Shown: positions 17,544 through 26,999, numbered from the stretch's first letter. The stretch is 64,000 nt of DNA from Roseiarcus sp963842835 (GCA_963842835.1 CAWJIB010000003.1:248001-312000), one strand, 5' to 3'. Notes: generated from the sequence alone by a model not told the origin. Program-made: numbers and translations.

Positions 17544-20500
17544 CTATTGCGCCGGCGCGGGCGCCGGCTCGGGCGCCGCCTCCGGCTCCGGCTCGGCGGT
17601 CGGCTTGACCGCGGTCTTGCGTCGTCCGGCAAGAGCCGAGTCGACTTTGTCGAGGTAATAATAGACGACGGGCGTGATGTAGAGCGTGAGCAATTGCGAC
17701 ACGCAGAGGCCGCCGACGATGGCGATGCCAAGCGGACGGCGCAGTTCCGAGCCGGCGCCCGCGCCCAGCGCGATCGGCAAGGCGCCGAGCAGGGCGGCGA
17801 GCGTCGTCATGATGATCGGACGGAAGCGGATCAGCGCCGCTTCGCGGATCGCCGAGAGCGCGTCCATGCCGCCCTCGCGCCGCCGTTGCAGGGCGAAGTC
17901 GACCATCATGATCGCGTTCTTCTTGACGATGCCGATTAGCAGGAGAATGCCGATGATCGCGATCACCGACAGATCCATATGGAAGAGGTTGAGGGCCAGC
18001 AGCGCGCCGATGCCCGCCGAGGGAAGGCCGGAAAGGATGGTGATCGGATGGATGTAGCTCTCGTAGAGCACGCCGAGAAGGATGTAGATCGTCATCACCG
18101 CGGCGAGCAGCAACGCGCCCTGTCCGGCGAGCGCCTGCTCGAAGAGCTGCGCGTTGCCGGCGAAGCCGGTGATGATGCTTGCCGGCAGATTGGCTTTGCG
18201 TTCGAGTCCATGAATGGCCTCGATCGCCTGGCCGAGCGACACTTCGGGCACCAGATTGAACGAAATCGTCACCGCCGGCTGCTGCGCCTGACGATTGATC
18301 TGCAGCGGGCCGACCGTGCGCCGCATCGTCGCGACTTCGTCGAGCGGCACGAGTTGTCCGCTCGGCGTCGACACGCGAATGCGTCCGAGCGCTCCCGGAT
18401 CGTCCTGGAAATTGTCGCCGGCTTCGAGGATGACCTCGTAATCGTCGGCCTCGGTGAAGATGGTCGATATCTGCCGCGTTCCATAGGCGTTGTAGAGCGC
18501 GTTGCGCACTTGGTCGGCGGTGACGCCGAACGCTGCCGCCTTGTCGCGGTCGATGTCGACGCGGAACTGCGGATTGGAGATCTGCAGATCGCTGTTGACG
18601 TCGCGCAGGCCCGGCAATTGGGCGATCGCCCGCTCCATCTCCGGCGCCTTGGAATAGAGCGCGTCGATGTCGCCGGACTGAAGCGAATATTGATACTTCG
18701 CCCGCGCGATGCGCCCGCCCGTGAAATCGAGATTCTGAACGGGCATCAGAATCGTTCTGATGCCGGGAATAACCGCAGTCGCCCGGCGCAACCGCGACAT
18801 GATCGTCTCCATCGAGTCGCGCTGCGTCTTGTCCTTCATTCGGATGAACAAGAATCCTTTATTCGTCGCTCCGCCGAATCCGACCGCCGACGTCACCGAC
18901 GCGACCGCCGGGTCGTCCTGGATGAGTTTGCTCACCGTGACCTGACGCGACGACATTTCGCGGAAGCTGGTGTCGGGCTGCGCCTCCGTGATGCCGCGCA
19001 GGAAGCCCGTGTCTTCCTCGGGGAAGAATCCCTTGGGTATCCCGGCGTAAAGCGAAAAGGCGGCGTAGGCGGTGAGGAATGTGCCGAACAAGGCGGCAAG
19101 TCGGAACCTCAGCACGAAATCGAGCGACACGCGATAGGCGGTCGCCAGGCCGTCGACGAACCAGTCGGAAAGACGGGAGAAGAGGCCGGCCGCCGCGCCA
19201 TGCTTGGGAGCGCTCAAGATGCGCGCGCAGAGCATCGGCGTCAGCGTCAGCGAAACGAAGCCCGAAACGAGAATCGCGACCGTGATCGTGACCGCGAATT
19301 CGTGGAATACGCGACCGACGACGCCGCTCATCAGCAAGACCGGGATGAACACCGCCACCAGCGAGAAGGTGATGGACAGGATGGTGAAGGCGATCTCTTT
19401 CGAGCCCCTGAGGGCGGCCTCGAACGGCTTCATGCCGCTTTCGATATGGCGCGTGATGTTCTCCAGCATGACGATCGCGTCGTCGACGACGAAGCCGACC
19501 GAAAGCGTGATCGCCAGCAGAGAGATGTTGTCGATGGAATAGTTGAAAACATACATGAACGCGCAGGCGCCGATCAGCGACACCGGCAGCGCGAGCGCGG
19601 GAATGAGCGTCGCCGACCCCGACTTGAGGAAGACGAAGATCACGATGACCACGAGCAGGATGGACAGCCCGAGCGTGGATCGCACGTCTTCGATCGATTG
19701 ACGGATCGAGATCGAACGATCGTTGAGCACATGGACGTCGACGGATGGCGGCAACTGCGACTGGTAATAGGGTATTTTGGCTCTCACCCCGTCGACGACG
19801 TCGACGGTGTTGGCGTCGGATTGCCGGTACACCGCCAGCACGATCGCCGGATCCCGGTCGTCCCATGCCGCGATCTGCTTGTTTTCGACCGAATCATAGA
19901 CTTTGGCGATTTCGTTGAGGCGCACGGGCGCGCCGTTGCGCCAGGCCACGACCAGGTCGTTGTATTCGGCGGCGTGCACCATCTGTCCCGTCACGTCGAC
20001 GGTGACGTTCTGCCTGCGCCCGAGCAGCGCGCCGACCGGCGTCGAGGAATTGGCGGCGGCGACGGCGTTGCTGACGGCGTCGAGCGTCAGGCCGCGCGCG
20101 GCGGCCGCGTCGGGGTCGACGTCGACGCGCACGGCGAATTTCTGTTGGCCGAACACCAGCACTTGCGCGACGCCGGCGATTTGCGAGATCTGCTGGGCGA
20201 AGACCTGTTCGGCATAATCGTCGACCTTGGCCAGCGGCAGGGTCTTCGAGGCGAGCGCGATGAACAGAATCGGGCTGTCGGCCGGATTTAATTTCTGGAA
20301 ACTCGGCGGCGCCGGCAGCTGCGGCGGCAGCTTGCGCAGGGTCGCGGAAATGTTCGACTGAACGTCGAGCGCGGCGCCGTCGATGTTGCGGTCGAGGTCG
20401 AACTGCATGACGATATTGGTGACGCCGAGGCTCGACGACGACGTCATCATCGTGATGCCGGGGATCGTCGCGAAGGCGCGCTCGAGCGGTCCGGCGACCG

Positions 20501-20684
20501 AGGAGGCCATCGAATCCGGGCTGGCGCCGGGAAGGGTGGCGTTGACGGATATGGTGGGGAAATCGACGCGCGGCAGCGCAGCGACCGGCAGTTGCCGGTA
20601 GCCGAAAACGCCAAAAACGATGAACGACAGCATCAATAGCGTCGTCATCACCGGCCGGCGGACGCAGAGCTCGGGGAGGGACAT
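17544..20684 (-). CDS. RND multidrug efflux pump, inner-membrane transporter (HAE1, MdtB/C-like)
   Basis: A 1046-residue RND permease. It begins MSLPELCVRRPVMTTLLML and has the two large periplasmic loops and 12 membrane helices expected. The proton-relay pair is present in TM4 (LSVGFVVDDAIVMLENI, about residue 405). The DFPTISVNATLPGASPDSMASSVAGPLERAF block of pore/docking domains is typical. The C-terminus is Pro/Glu-Ala-rich. It exports drugs, bile acids or other amphiphiles across the envelope together with the adaptor just upstream and an outer-membrane channel not encoded here. Its ATG directly abuts the stop codon of the adaptor gene, so the two are cotranscribed and probably coupled. 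Confidence 0.93.
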   Translation of the reverse strand: MSLPELCVRRPVMTTLLMLSFIVFGVFGYRQLPVAALPRVDFPTISVNATLPGASPDSMASSVAGPLERAFATIPGITMMTSSSSLGVTNIVMQFDLDRNIDGAALDVQSNISATLRKLPPQLPAPPSFQKLNPADSPILFIALASKTLPLAKVDDYAEQVFAQQISQIAGVAQVLVFGQQKFAVRVDVDPDAAAARGLTLDAVSNAVAAANSSTPVGALLGRRQNVTVDVTGQMVHAAEYNDLVVAWRNGAPVRLNEIAKVYDSVENKQIAAWDDRDPAIVLAVYRQSDANTVDVVDGVRAKIPYYQSQLPPSVDVHVLNDRSISIRQSIEDVRSTLGLSILLVVIVIFVFLKSGSATLIPALALPVSLIGACAFMYVFNYSIDNISLLAITLSVGFVVDDAIVMLENITRHIESGMKPFEAALRGSKEIAFTILSITFSLVAVFIPVLLMSGVVGRVFHEFAVTITVAILVSGFVSLTLTPMLCARILSAPKHGAAAGLFSRLSDWFVDGLATAYRVSLDFVLRFRLAALFGTFLTAYAAFSLYAGIPKGFFPEEDTGFLRGITEAQPDTSFREMSSRQVTVSKLIQDDPAVASVTSAVGFGGATNKGFLFIRMKDKTQRDSMETIMSRLRRATAVIPGIRTILMPVQNLDFTGGRIARAKYQYSLQSGDIDALYSKAPEMERAIAQLPGLRDVNSDLQISNPQFRVDIDRDKAAAFGVTADQVRNALYNAYGTRQISTIFTEADDYEVILEAGDNFQDDPGALGRIRVSTPSGQLVPLDEVATMRRTVGPLQINRQAQQPAVTISFNLVPEVSLGQAIEAIHGLERKANLPASIITGFAGNAQLFEQALAGQGALLLAAVMTIYILLGVLYESYIHPITILSGLPSAGIGALLALNLFHMDLSVIAIIGILLLIGIVKKNAIMMVDFALQRRREGGMDALSAIREAALIRFRPIIMTTLAALLGALPIALGAGAGSELRRPLGIAIVGGLCVSQLLTLYITPVVYYYLDKVDSALAGRRKTAVKPTAEPEPEAAPEPAPAPAQ

Positions 20685-21911
20685 TTACGTCGCCCCGCTT
20701 TGTGCGTTGCGGATCGCCACTTTGGATCCCTCGATCAGGAGCAGCGCGCCGTCGACGACGACGGTCTCGCCGCCGTTCAGGCCCTTGGTCACGACCGTTT
20801 CGCCGTCCTGGGTGCGCGAGACTTCGACCGGCTGAACATGAGCGGCGCCGTCGACGACGGTGAAGACGAAATTGCCGTTTTGCCCGATTTGGATCGCCTC
20901 GCGCGGCACGACGACCGTGTTCGGCTCGGTGCGCAGCGTCAGCTTGAGATTGCAGAGCTGGCCCGGCCAAAGCGTCTCGTCGGAATTGTCGAAAATGGCG
21001 TGCGCGAGGATCGTGCCGGTGGCCGGATCGACGGAATTGTCGAGCAGGGCGAGTTTTCCCGCGGCGCTCTTCGTCGATCCCTGCGGCGTCGCCTCGACGC
21101 GAGCGCCATTGGCCATCGCCTCGCGTAACGCCGGCAAGAGCGCTTGCTGCACCGAGAAGGTCACGTAGATCGGCGAAATCTGGTTGATCGTCGCGAATAT
21201 GCCGGAGGCGCTGTTGTCCGACGCCTTGGCGATGTTGCCCTCCTTGATGGCGATAACGCCGATGCGTCCGGAAATCGGCGCGACGATCGTGTACCAGCCC
21301 AGCTGCACCTGCATATTCTCGATGGCCGCCTTGTCGGCGAGGATCGCCGCCCGCGCGCTCGCGCCGGCCGTCTTGGCGTTGTCGAGATTGAGCACCGGGG
21401 TCGCCGAACGAGCGACGAGGTCGGCGTAGCGGTTCGTGTCGCGCGTGGCTTGTTCGAGTTGCGCCTCGTCCTTGGCGAGTTGCGCCTTCGCGCCCTCGAG
21501 CTGCGCCACCGCTTGGCGCGAGTCGAGTTCGATCAGCGTTTGCCCGGCTTTCACCGATGCGCCGTCCGCGACCAGCACTTTCTCGACCGCGGCGTCGAAA
21601 TGCGTGCGCAGCGCGACGGAGGCGATCGCTTGGGCGGTGCCGATCTCGTCGATCCGCCACGGCGCGTCCTTGCGGACGGCGTGGCCGACGACGATCGACA
21701 CCGGTGGGCGCGGCGAAGCGGCGGGCGCCGCTGGCGGCGGCGCAGTCTGAGGCTCGCCCGTCAGCGCGACAGGCAGCAGTTCATGGATTTGCCGCGCGAA
21801 TGGCGCCGCCGCGGGCGCATACTTCTCGACATTGGCCGGGGCGTAGCCTGCGTAAAGCGCCAGGACGACGGCAATCGCCAGGAGGACGCCGGCGAAGCGA
21901 CGAAAACCCAT
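20685..21911 (-). CDS. RND efflux periplasmic adaptor (membrane fusion protein)
   Basis: A 408-residue adaptor from the ATG at 21911. The N-terminal membrane anchor/signal (FAGVLLAIAVVLALYAGYAP) is followed by a Pro/Ala-rich linker. The lipoyl-like half motifs KVLVADGASVKAGQTLIELD and TIVAPISGRIGVIAIKEGNIAK flank an alpha-helical hairpin (AVAQLEGAKAQLAKDEAQLEQ region, about 130-185). The beta-barrel and membrane-proximal domains then follow (LWPGQLCNLKLTLRTEPNTVVVPREAIQIGQNG). It links the inner-membrane pump to an outer-membrane tunnel. The longer frame to 21941 adds ten residues without support. No dedicated regulator gene is adjacent. Confidence 0.9.
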   Translation of the reverse strand: MGFRRFAGVLLAIAVVLALYAGYAPANVEKYAPAAAPFARQIHELLPVALTGEPQTAPPPAAPAASPRPPVSIVVGHAVRKDAPWRIDEIGTAQAIASVALRTHFDAAVEKVLVADGASVKAGQTLIELDSRQAVAQLEGAKAQLAKDEAQLEQATRDTNRYADLVARSATPVLNLDNAKTAGASARAAILADKAAIENMQVQLGWYTIVAPISGRIGVIAIKEGNIAKASDNSASGIFATINQISPIYVTFSVQQALLPALREAMANGARVEATPQGSTKSAAGKLALLDNSVDPATGTILAHAIFDNSDETLWPGQLCNLKLTLRTEPNTVVVPREAIQIGQNGNFVFTVVDGAAHVQPVEVSRTQDGETVVTKGLNGGETVVVDGALLLIEGSKVAIRNAQSGAT

Positions 21912-22133
21912 GAATGAACAACTCCGCGAGATCGTCTGCAATACTACCGCGAATGGCGCCCTGCGTGCAAAGCGCGCCGACGACGCGCCGGTGGGACGCC
22001 GCGCCGCGGTCCCTAGAGCTAAACGTCTGATGTCTCAAGGCCGCGCGCGCTCACATGGATGTGAAGACGAAGATCTGGAATTCCGGTCGGGGTCCGGACG
22101 GCGAGATGGCGGTCTCGCGCCGCGCCGGGTCAG

Positions 22134-22949
22134 TCAAATCCGGCGCCGCAGACGCTGATACTCGAACTGCACCGCGTCGGCGCCATGGACACGCTCCAGC
22201 CGGCGCACGATGAAATGGCCGCGCGCGAGGGTCTGGAAATGCTCGGCGAAGGCGACGTTGACGGCTGCGCCGCCGATCGCGCCGAGAACCGGAACCGCCT
22301 GGGCGGCGAGCTTCTCGCTCACGACGACGCCGAATCGCGCGGCGATTTGCGAGACGAGCCGGACGAGAATCGGGGCTGTCTCGTCGGCCAGGCCGCGCTG
22401 GGCGAGGAACCGAGCGCTCTCGCTGACCGATTTGGCGAACGCGCCGCGGACGACGAAATAGCCGCCTTCGATCGCCGCTTCGCCGCCCGCCTCGCGGCCG
22501 AGCGCGAAGACCTCGATGCAGGCGAGGGCCGCCTCCGGGCGCGACAGATCCTCGCCTTCCTCGCGCGCGATTTCGGCGATCGAGCGCAACAGGATCGTCG
22601 TCGAAATCGGCAGTTCGATCGCCACGGAGGCGAGGCCGAAAGCGCCGCCGACTGCGCCGGAAGCCGCCGCCGCCGCCTTGTGCAACCCCTTGGCCGCCTT
22701 GGCCGGCGACTTTTTGTCGATCGTCCGCAGGGCGAAGCGCAGCGCGATCTGCAGCGCGCTCTCGGTGGCGCGCGCGAGCGCTTTGCGCGTCGGCGGAGGC
22801 AGGGCGCGCCCCAGCGCCTCGACCTCGCGCCCGAACAGGTTGGCCGCGCGCGAGGCGAAGCTGTCGCCTTCGAGACAGCGCGCGGCGAATTGAAGCTCGC
22901 CGAGTTCTTCGCACGATAGAAGCGCGGGCATTACGGTCTCGGTGGTCAC
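22134..22949 (-). CDS. EcsC family protein
   Basis: A 271-residue protein of the EcsC family, named after the third gene of the Bacillus ecs operon but of unknown function. The central segment SPAKAAKGLHKAAAAASGAVGGAFGLASVAIELPISTTILLRSIAEIAREEGEDL (about 90-145) and AVPVLGAIGGAAVNVAFAEHFQ are typical, with amphipathic or membrane-associated Gly/Ala-rich helices. The GTG at 22949 with GAGG a few bases upstream is preferred; an ATG at 22931 lacks a ribosome site. It may be peripheral to the membrane. It lies downstream of uppP on the same strand. Confidence 0.75.
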   Translation of the reverse strand: MTTETVMPALLSCEELGELQFAARCLEGDSFASRAANLFGREVEALGRALPPPTRKALARATESALQIALRFALRTIDKKSPAKAAKGLHKAAAAASGAVGGAFGLASVAIELPISTTILLRSIAEIAREEGEDLSRPEAALACIEVFALGREAGGEAAIEGGYFVVRGAFAKSVSESARFLAQRGLADETAPILVRLVSQIAARFGVVVSEKLAAQAVPVLGAIGGAAVNVAFAEHFQTLARGHFIVRRLERVHGADAVQFEYQRLRRRI

Positions 22950-23037
22950 GGCGCCTCGCGATCGTCTTCCAGCCGAATGGGTTCGCTCTCGCCCGCCGAG
23001 ATATAAGGCGCCTCGCCGACCCGCCAAGGGGCTACGT

Positions 23038-23862
23038 TCAGAAGAAGACCATGATCGCCAGGCTCGCCAGCCCCGCCGCTGCGCAATAATAGGAGAACGG
23101 CCGCATCGCCTCAAATTCATGCTTGTGGAAATAGCGCATGAGAAAAGCCAGGCTCGCATAGGCGACGATCCCTGCGACGATTCCGGACAGGATCGCCGCG
23201 CCGCCCAAGGTCGCGCCCTGATGCAACAGCTTGGGCGCCTCGAGAACCGTGGCGCCCACGATGATCGGCGTCGCCATGAGGAACGAAAAGCGCGCGGAAT
23301 CTTCGTGCTTGAGCCCCGCCACGACGCCCGCCGCGATCGTCAGGCCGGAGCGCGAGAAGCCGGGGATCAGCGCCAGACATTGCGCAAGCCCGATCGCCAG
23401 CGCGCCCTTCCAGTTCAATTGGTCGAGGACGCCAACCCCTTCGCCCGCGATCTGATCGCTGAAATAGAGCACGAAGCCGTTGGCGATGAGAAAGAACGCG
23501 GCGATCGCCGGCGTGCCGAAGGCGGCGCCGAGCCTCTTTTCGAACGCGAAACCGACGACGACGGCCGGGATCGTCGCCAGGACGAGGAGAAGGAAGATGC
23601 GGCGATCGACGCTCGAACGCGGATTCGACCGGCTGATCAACGACCGCAGAAATGTGAGCCAGTCGCGCCAGAAATAAAGGAACAGCGCGGTCGCCGTGCC
23701 CAGATGCATGACGACGAGATAGGGGAGGAAATCGGGCGCCTTCTGGTCGATCGACCAGCCGAGCAAACGCGGCAGAATGACCGCGTGGCCGAGGCTGCTG
23801 ATCGGAAAAAGCTCGGTGACGCCCTGGAGGACGGCCATGACGACGGCTTGGAAGGCAGTCAA
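23038..23862 (-). CDS. uppP: Undecaprenyl-diphosphatase (BacA/UppP)
   Basis: A 274-residue polytopic membrane phosphatase that converts undecaprenyl diphosphate to the monophosphate, recycling the lipid carrier for peptidoglycan and polysaccharide export; overexpression gives bacitracin resistance. Catalytic motifs are present: QGVTELFPISSLGH (Glu and SSxGH) and IPGFSRSGLTIAAG (PGxSRSG). Start choice: a TTG at 23862 with AGAGG eight bases upstream gives the family N-terminus (LTAFQAVVMAVLQGVTE). An ATG at 23928 would add 22 non-conserved residues. The motif normally written PISSTGH is PISSLGH here, a mild variant. Confidence 0.88.
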   Translation of the reverse strand: MTAFQAVVMAVLQGVTELFPISSLGHAVILPRLLGWSIDQKAPDFLPYLVVMHLGTATALFLYFWRDWLTFLRSLISRSNPRSSVDRRIFLLLVLATIPAVVVGFAFEKRLGAAFGTPAIAAFFLIANGFVLYFSDQIAGEGVGVLDQLNWKGALAIGLAQCLALIPGFSRSGLTIAAGVVAGLKHEDSARFSFLMATPIIVGATVLEAPKLLHQGATLGGAAILSGIVAGIVAYASLAFLMRYFHKHEFEAMRPFSYYCAAAGLASLAIMVFF

Positions 23863-24013
23863 GGGGAGCGCCTCTTGGCTGAGAGGAGAAATCGGCAATC
23901 CCGGGCGGGACGTCCTCCCATAGTCCAATCGGCGATTCGTGTCTCCCCGATGACGCCGATCGTGCGCTCGGGTTCGACGCCTGCGGCCAAAGGGCCGCGA
24001 AAAACGATACGGG

Positions 24014-24051
24014 AAAGAAAAGCGCCGGCGAGGGGATTCCCGCGCCGGCGC
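24014..24051 (-). terminator. Rho-independent terminator downstream of the Flp pilin gene
   Basis: On the minus strand a 9-bp stem (GCGCCGGCG with CGCCGGCGC, 24051-24043 and 24030-24022) closes a 12-nt loop. TTTTCTTT follows at once. It sits 31 bp after the pilin stop codon. Confidence 0.75.
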
Positions 24052-24081
24052 CTTGGAGAAAACTCTCGAGCCTTTATGGGC

Positions 24082-24246
24082 TTACTTGAGGGCGTTGCTG
24101 ACTTCGGTGAACTCGCTGCTCAGATGGGTGCCGAGAACCTGCAACGAACCGATGATGAACACGGCGACCAGCGAGGCGATCAGCGCGTATTCGATCGCGG
24201 TGGCGCCGGACTCGTTGGCGACGAAGTTCTTGAGGGACTTGATCAT
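24082..24246 (-). CDS. Flp/Fap-type pilin
   Basis: A 54-residue prepilin. The short basic leader MIKSLKNFVANESG is followed by the Flp signature ATAIEYALIASLVAVFIIGSL, with the prepilin peptidase site after the Gly and the Glu-Tyr pair at +4/+5 relative to cleavage. A hydrophobic helix and a short C-terminal tail follow. A GGAG ribosome site lies seven bases before the ATG at 24246. Flp pilins are assembled by Tad secretion systems for adhesion and biofilm formation. No tad/cpa genes are nearby, so this is an orphan pilin gene; its own terminator lies directly downstream. Confidence 0.88.
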   Translation of the reverse strand: MIKSLKNFVANESGATAIEYALIASLVAVFIIGSLQVLGTHLSSEFTEVSNALK

Positions 24247-24429
24247 TACTTTGCTCCTGCTCCAAATGGAAATTGCCATCCGGCGAGTTGACGTGGCCGC
24301 TCGGAATAGGAGCCAACTTATGCGCAGGCTATTTCGGCGAGGTTAATTCGATTGCATGGAATTGGCGGTACCGCCATTCCCTGTCTGCTTGGTAAAGGCG
24401 CGCTAAACGTCGACCCGGCCAGCTCGCCC

Positions 24430-24453
24430 CGCCGCCCTTCCGGAACGGCGGCG
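24430..24453 (-). terminator. Possible terminator hairpin after the DsbA-like gene
   Basis: CGCCGCC (24430-24436) and GGCGGCG (24447-24453) form a 7-bp stem whose 10-nt loop contains the palindrome TTCCGGAA. It is 24 bp past the gene end. No T-tract follows. Confidence 0.3.
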
Positions 24454-24477
24454 AAGGCGGGCGACCATGATCGCGCC

Positions 24478-25251
24478 CTAGCAGACGCTGTGGCCGCACT
24501 TATGGACGGCGTCAATCTTCTCTTTGAGCTGCTCGTAGCCGACCGCGCCGACGACGACTTCCTGGCCGACGACGAAGGAAGGCGTCCCGTTGATCTGCAA
24601 CGAGTCCGCCATCCCCATGACCTCTTGCAGACCGGTCATCACCTCCGGGCTTTCCATGTCCTTGGCGAGGCGGTCCATGTCGAGGCCGAGCTCGCGCGCG
24701 ACCGCCAGGGCCTCGGCCTTGCCGATCGGTCCCGACATCCCCAGAAGCTTATTGTGGAACTGCCAGAAACGGTCGCCGGGCAATTGATTGCGCGCCGCGC
24801 TCGCCACCTTGGCCGCCTCGACCGAACCCGGGCCCAGCACCGGGAAATCCTTGAGGACGAGCTTGAGATTGGGGTCGTCCTTCATCAGGCGCGCCATGTC
24901 GACAAGGGCGCCTTTGCAGTAGTGGCAGTTGTAATCGAAGAACTCGACGAGCGTGGCCGTTCCCTTGGGGTTGCCGACAGTCGCCTGAAACTTCGACGAA
25001 AACAGCATGTCGGCGTGATTGCCGACCATTTTTTGCCGTTCGGCCTCGGCGACCTGCTTGTCGTGCTTGTCGAGCGCGTCGATCGCCTCGCGTAAGACGT
25101 CGGGATTGTTGACGAGATAGTCCTTGATGAAAGCGCCGAGCTCCTTTTTCTGCTCGGGCGTGAACTCGTCGGCCGCCGCCATGCGAATCGGCGCGAGCAT
25201 GGTCGCCAGGGCGAGCGCCCCCGCGAAACAGGCGGCGAATTTAAATCTCAT
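24478..25251 (-). CDS. Periplasmic DsbA family disulfide oxidoreductase, Com1/ScsC-like
   Basis: A 257-residue exported thiol-disulfide protein. It has a signal peptide (about 1-27, ending IRMAAA-DE). An N-terminal helical dimerisation segment (FTPEQKKELGAFIKDYLVNNPDVLREAIDALDK, about 30-62) precedes the thioredoxin domain with active site C109-H-Y-C112 (FFDYNCHYCKGAL) and the cis-Pro loop NGTPSFVVG. The helical N-terminal extension is that of Com1/ScsC/DsbP-type isomerases rather than E. coli DsbA. It forms or repairs disulfides in envelope proteins. The ATG at 25251 was picked for the signal peptide, with GGAG nearby upstream. Confidence 0.88.
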   Translation of the reverse strand: MRFKFAACFAGALALATMLAPIRMAAADEFTPEQKKELGAFIKDYLVNNPDVLREAIDALDKHDKQVAEAERQKMVGNHADMLFSSKFQATVGNPKGTATLVEFFDYNCHYCKGALVDMARLMKDDPNLKLVLKDFPVLGPGSVEAAKVASAARNQLPGDRFWQFHNKLLGMSGPIGKAEALAVARELGLDMDRLAKDMESPEVMTGLQEVMGMADSLQINGTPSFVVGQEVVVGAVGYEQLKEKIDAVHKCGHSVC

Positions 25252-25496
25252 GACGATCTCCTGGGCAGTCGCTTTCGACAGGCCTTCTTGATCCGAAACC
25301 GGTGGCGGATTCAAGGCGGCGCGGCGTTGAGGGCGCTCCATAACACAGGTCGCCGCGAGACGCTCGCGCAAGAGACACACCGCGCCGCCTGACGAAATCG
25401 ACCGAATTTGCCCCGTTCGGCGAGCCGGGCGGCGGACCAGCCTCTCGCCGACCCGCCGCGCTTGCCTTCGTCAGCCGCTTCCCGCAAGCTTGTTCG

Positions 25497-26759
25497 ATGA
25501 ATCTTTCTTCCGCTCAATCTCGCGAAGGCGCCGACCCTTACGGGCCCGACGGCGCTTACGCCTTCGCGCGCCTCGGACTATCGCTGCTGGTGGCGACCCT
25601 GGTCGGGGCGGGCATGTGGGCGGTCATCGTCGTCTTGCCAAAGGCGCAGCTCGAATTCGGCGTCGACCGTTCGGCCGCGTCGGCGCCCTACACTTTCATG
25701 ATGTTGGGCCTGGCGTTCGGCACGATCGTGCTGGGGCGGATGGCGGACCGCACGGGGATCGCCGTTCCGCTTGTCATCGCCGCCCTCAGTCTCGGGCTCG
25801 GCTTTGTCGTCGCGGGCTATGCGCCCAATTTGCTGGTCTTTTCGGCGGCGCACGGCCTGTTGATCGGCGTGGGGGCGGGCACCGGCTTCGCGCCGATGAT
25901 GGCGGATATTTCGCATTGGTTCGTCAAGCGGCGCGGGCTCGCGGTCGTCGTCGTGGCGGCGGGCAATTATCTCGCCGGCTCGATCTGGCCGCTGGCGATG
26001 AATTTGACGATGCCGCTGATCGGCTGGCGCGGGACCTATGCCGCGATCGGCGTCGTGATTGCGGCGACTGTTCTTCCGCTCGCTTTGTTGATGCGCCGGC
26101 GCCCCTCGGCCGAGATGCTCGCCGAGGCGGAGGAAGCGACCGAAATCGCGCGCGCCGATGTCGGCATCTCGCCGCGATTGTTGGTGGGCCTGCTCGCTCT
26201 CGCGGGTTTTTCCTGCTGCGTGGCGATGTCGATGCCTCAGGTGCACATCGTCGCCTATTGCGGCGACCTCGGCTATGGCGTGGCGCGCGGCGCCGAAATG
26301 CTCTCGCTCATGCTGTTTCTCGGCATCGTTTCGCGAATCGGGTCGGGCTTCGTCGCGGACGCGATCGGCGGCGCCGCGACATTGCTGATCGGCTCCTTCA
26401 TGCAGGGAATCGCGCTGCTGCTCTACCTCCATTTCAACGGATTGACGTCGCTCTTCGTCGTCTCCGGAATTTTCGGTCTGTTTCAGGGCGGCATCGTGCC
26501 GATGTACGCGGTGATCTGCCGGGAGCTTCTGCCCCCGCGCGAAGCCGGCGCCAAGATCGGTCTTGTCGTATCGGCGACGATCTTCGGGATGGCCTTCGGC
26601 GGTTATAGTTCCGGCGTAATCTTCGATCTGACGGCCTCCTATCGCATGGCGTTTCTGAACGGCGTCATATGGAACGCATTCAATTTCGCGGTCGTCGGCT
26701 GGCTGTTGTGGCGCCGACAAAAGCCGTCGTCCAGGGCCCGGCTCGCGCCCGCCGACTAA
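25497..26759 (+). CDS. MFS transporter, monocarboxylate/oxalate-formate-type
   Basis: A 420-residue major facilitator with 12 predicted helices. The first loop has GRMADRTGIAVP (MFS motif A, GxxxDRxG) and the central loop is about residues 200-225 (MRRRPSAEMLAEAEEATEIARADVG). A GSGFVADAIGG element recurs in the second half. The overall pattern (MWAVIVVLPKAQLEFGVDRSAAS, FVKRRGLAVVVVAAGNYLAG) resembles the monocarboxylate or oxalate:formate transporter families. The substrate is unknown. No strong ribosome site precedes the ATG. It stands alone, followed by a 278-bp intergenic segment. Confidence 0.85.
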   Translation: MNLSSAQSREGADPYGPDGAYAFARLGLSLLVATLVGAGMWAVIVVLPKAQLEFGVDRSAASAPYTFMMLGLAFGTIVLGRMADRTGIAVPLVIAALSLGLGFVVAGYAPNLLVFSAAHGLLIGVGAGTGFAPMMADISHWFVKRRGLAVVVVAAGNYLAGSIWPLAMNLTMPLIGWRGTYAAIGVVIAATVLPLALLMRRRPSAEMLAEAEEATEIARADVGISPRLLVGLLALAGFSCCVAMSMPQVHIVAYCGDLGYGVARGAEMLSLMLFLGIVSRIGSGFVADAIGGAATLLIGSFMQGIALLLYLHFNGLTSLFVVSGIFGLFQGGIVPMYAVICRELLPPREAGAKIGLVVSATIFGMAFGGYSSGVIFDLTASYRMAFLNGVIWNAFNFAVVGWLLWRRQKPSSRARLAPAD

Positions 26760-26825
26760 AAGGGCCGATCCGCGCGCTTCGCCTTTTCCTCACGCGCCGG
26801 GGTGCGAATTCGTCTCCGCGTCGTG

Positions 26826-26857
26826 GTTACGGATGCGCTTTATAAGATAGCCGTAAC
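26826..26857. repeat. Inverted repeat in the 26.8-27.0 kb intergenic region
   Basis: GTTACGG (26826-26832) and CCGTAAC (26851-26857) form perfect 7-bp arms around an A/T-rich 18-bp spacer that contains TATAAG. It could be an operator or a promoter region. It stands 27 bp upstream of a possible 34-codon open frame (26884-26988, GTG start with AGGA upstream), which is too short and featureless to call as a gene. Confidence 0.3.
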
Positions 26858-26987
26858 ATTCAGTAATCAAATAGGATTACGTCGTGGAGCAAACAGGCGG
26901 AATCCGCGCGGCGCGCCGATGCGGCTCGGACGCCGTCGGCTTCCGGCGCCATGGGCCGCAAATGGGAGTGCCGTGTAATTACAATTG

Positions 26988-26999
26988 ATTATATATAAT
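26988..26999. other. A/T-only palindrome in an A/T-rich patch
   Basis: ATTATATATAAT is a perfect 12-bp palindrome within about 55 bp (26972-27026) that is strikingly A/T-rich for this genome. It lies between the MFS gene and the 3' end of marR. No known binding motif was recognised. Confidence 0.35.

Noticed and set aside
17979..20291. 770-codon open frame antisense to the RND transporter
   Set aside because: Same GC-bias artefact; no recognisable motifs and the opposite strand encodes an unmistakable RND permease.
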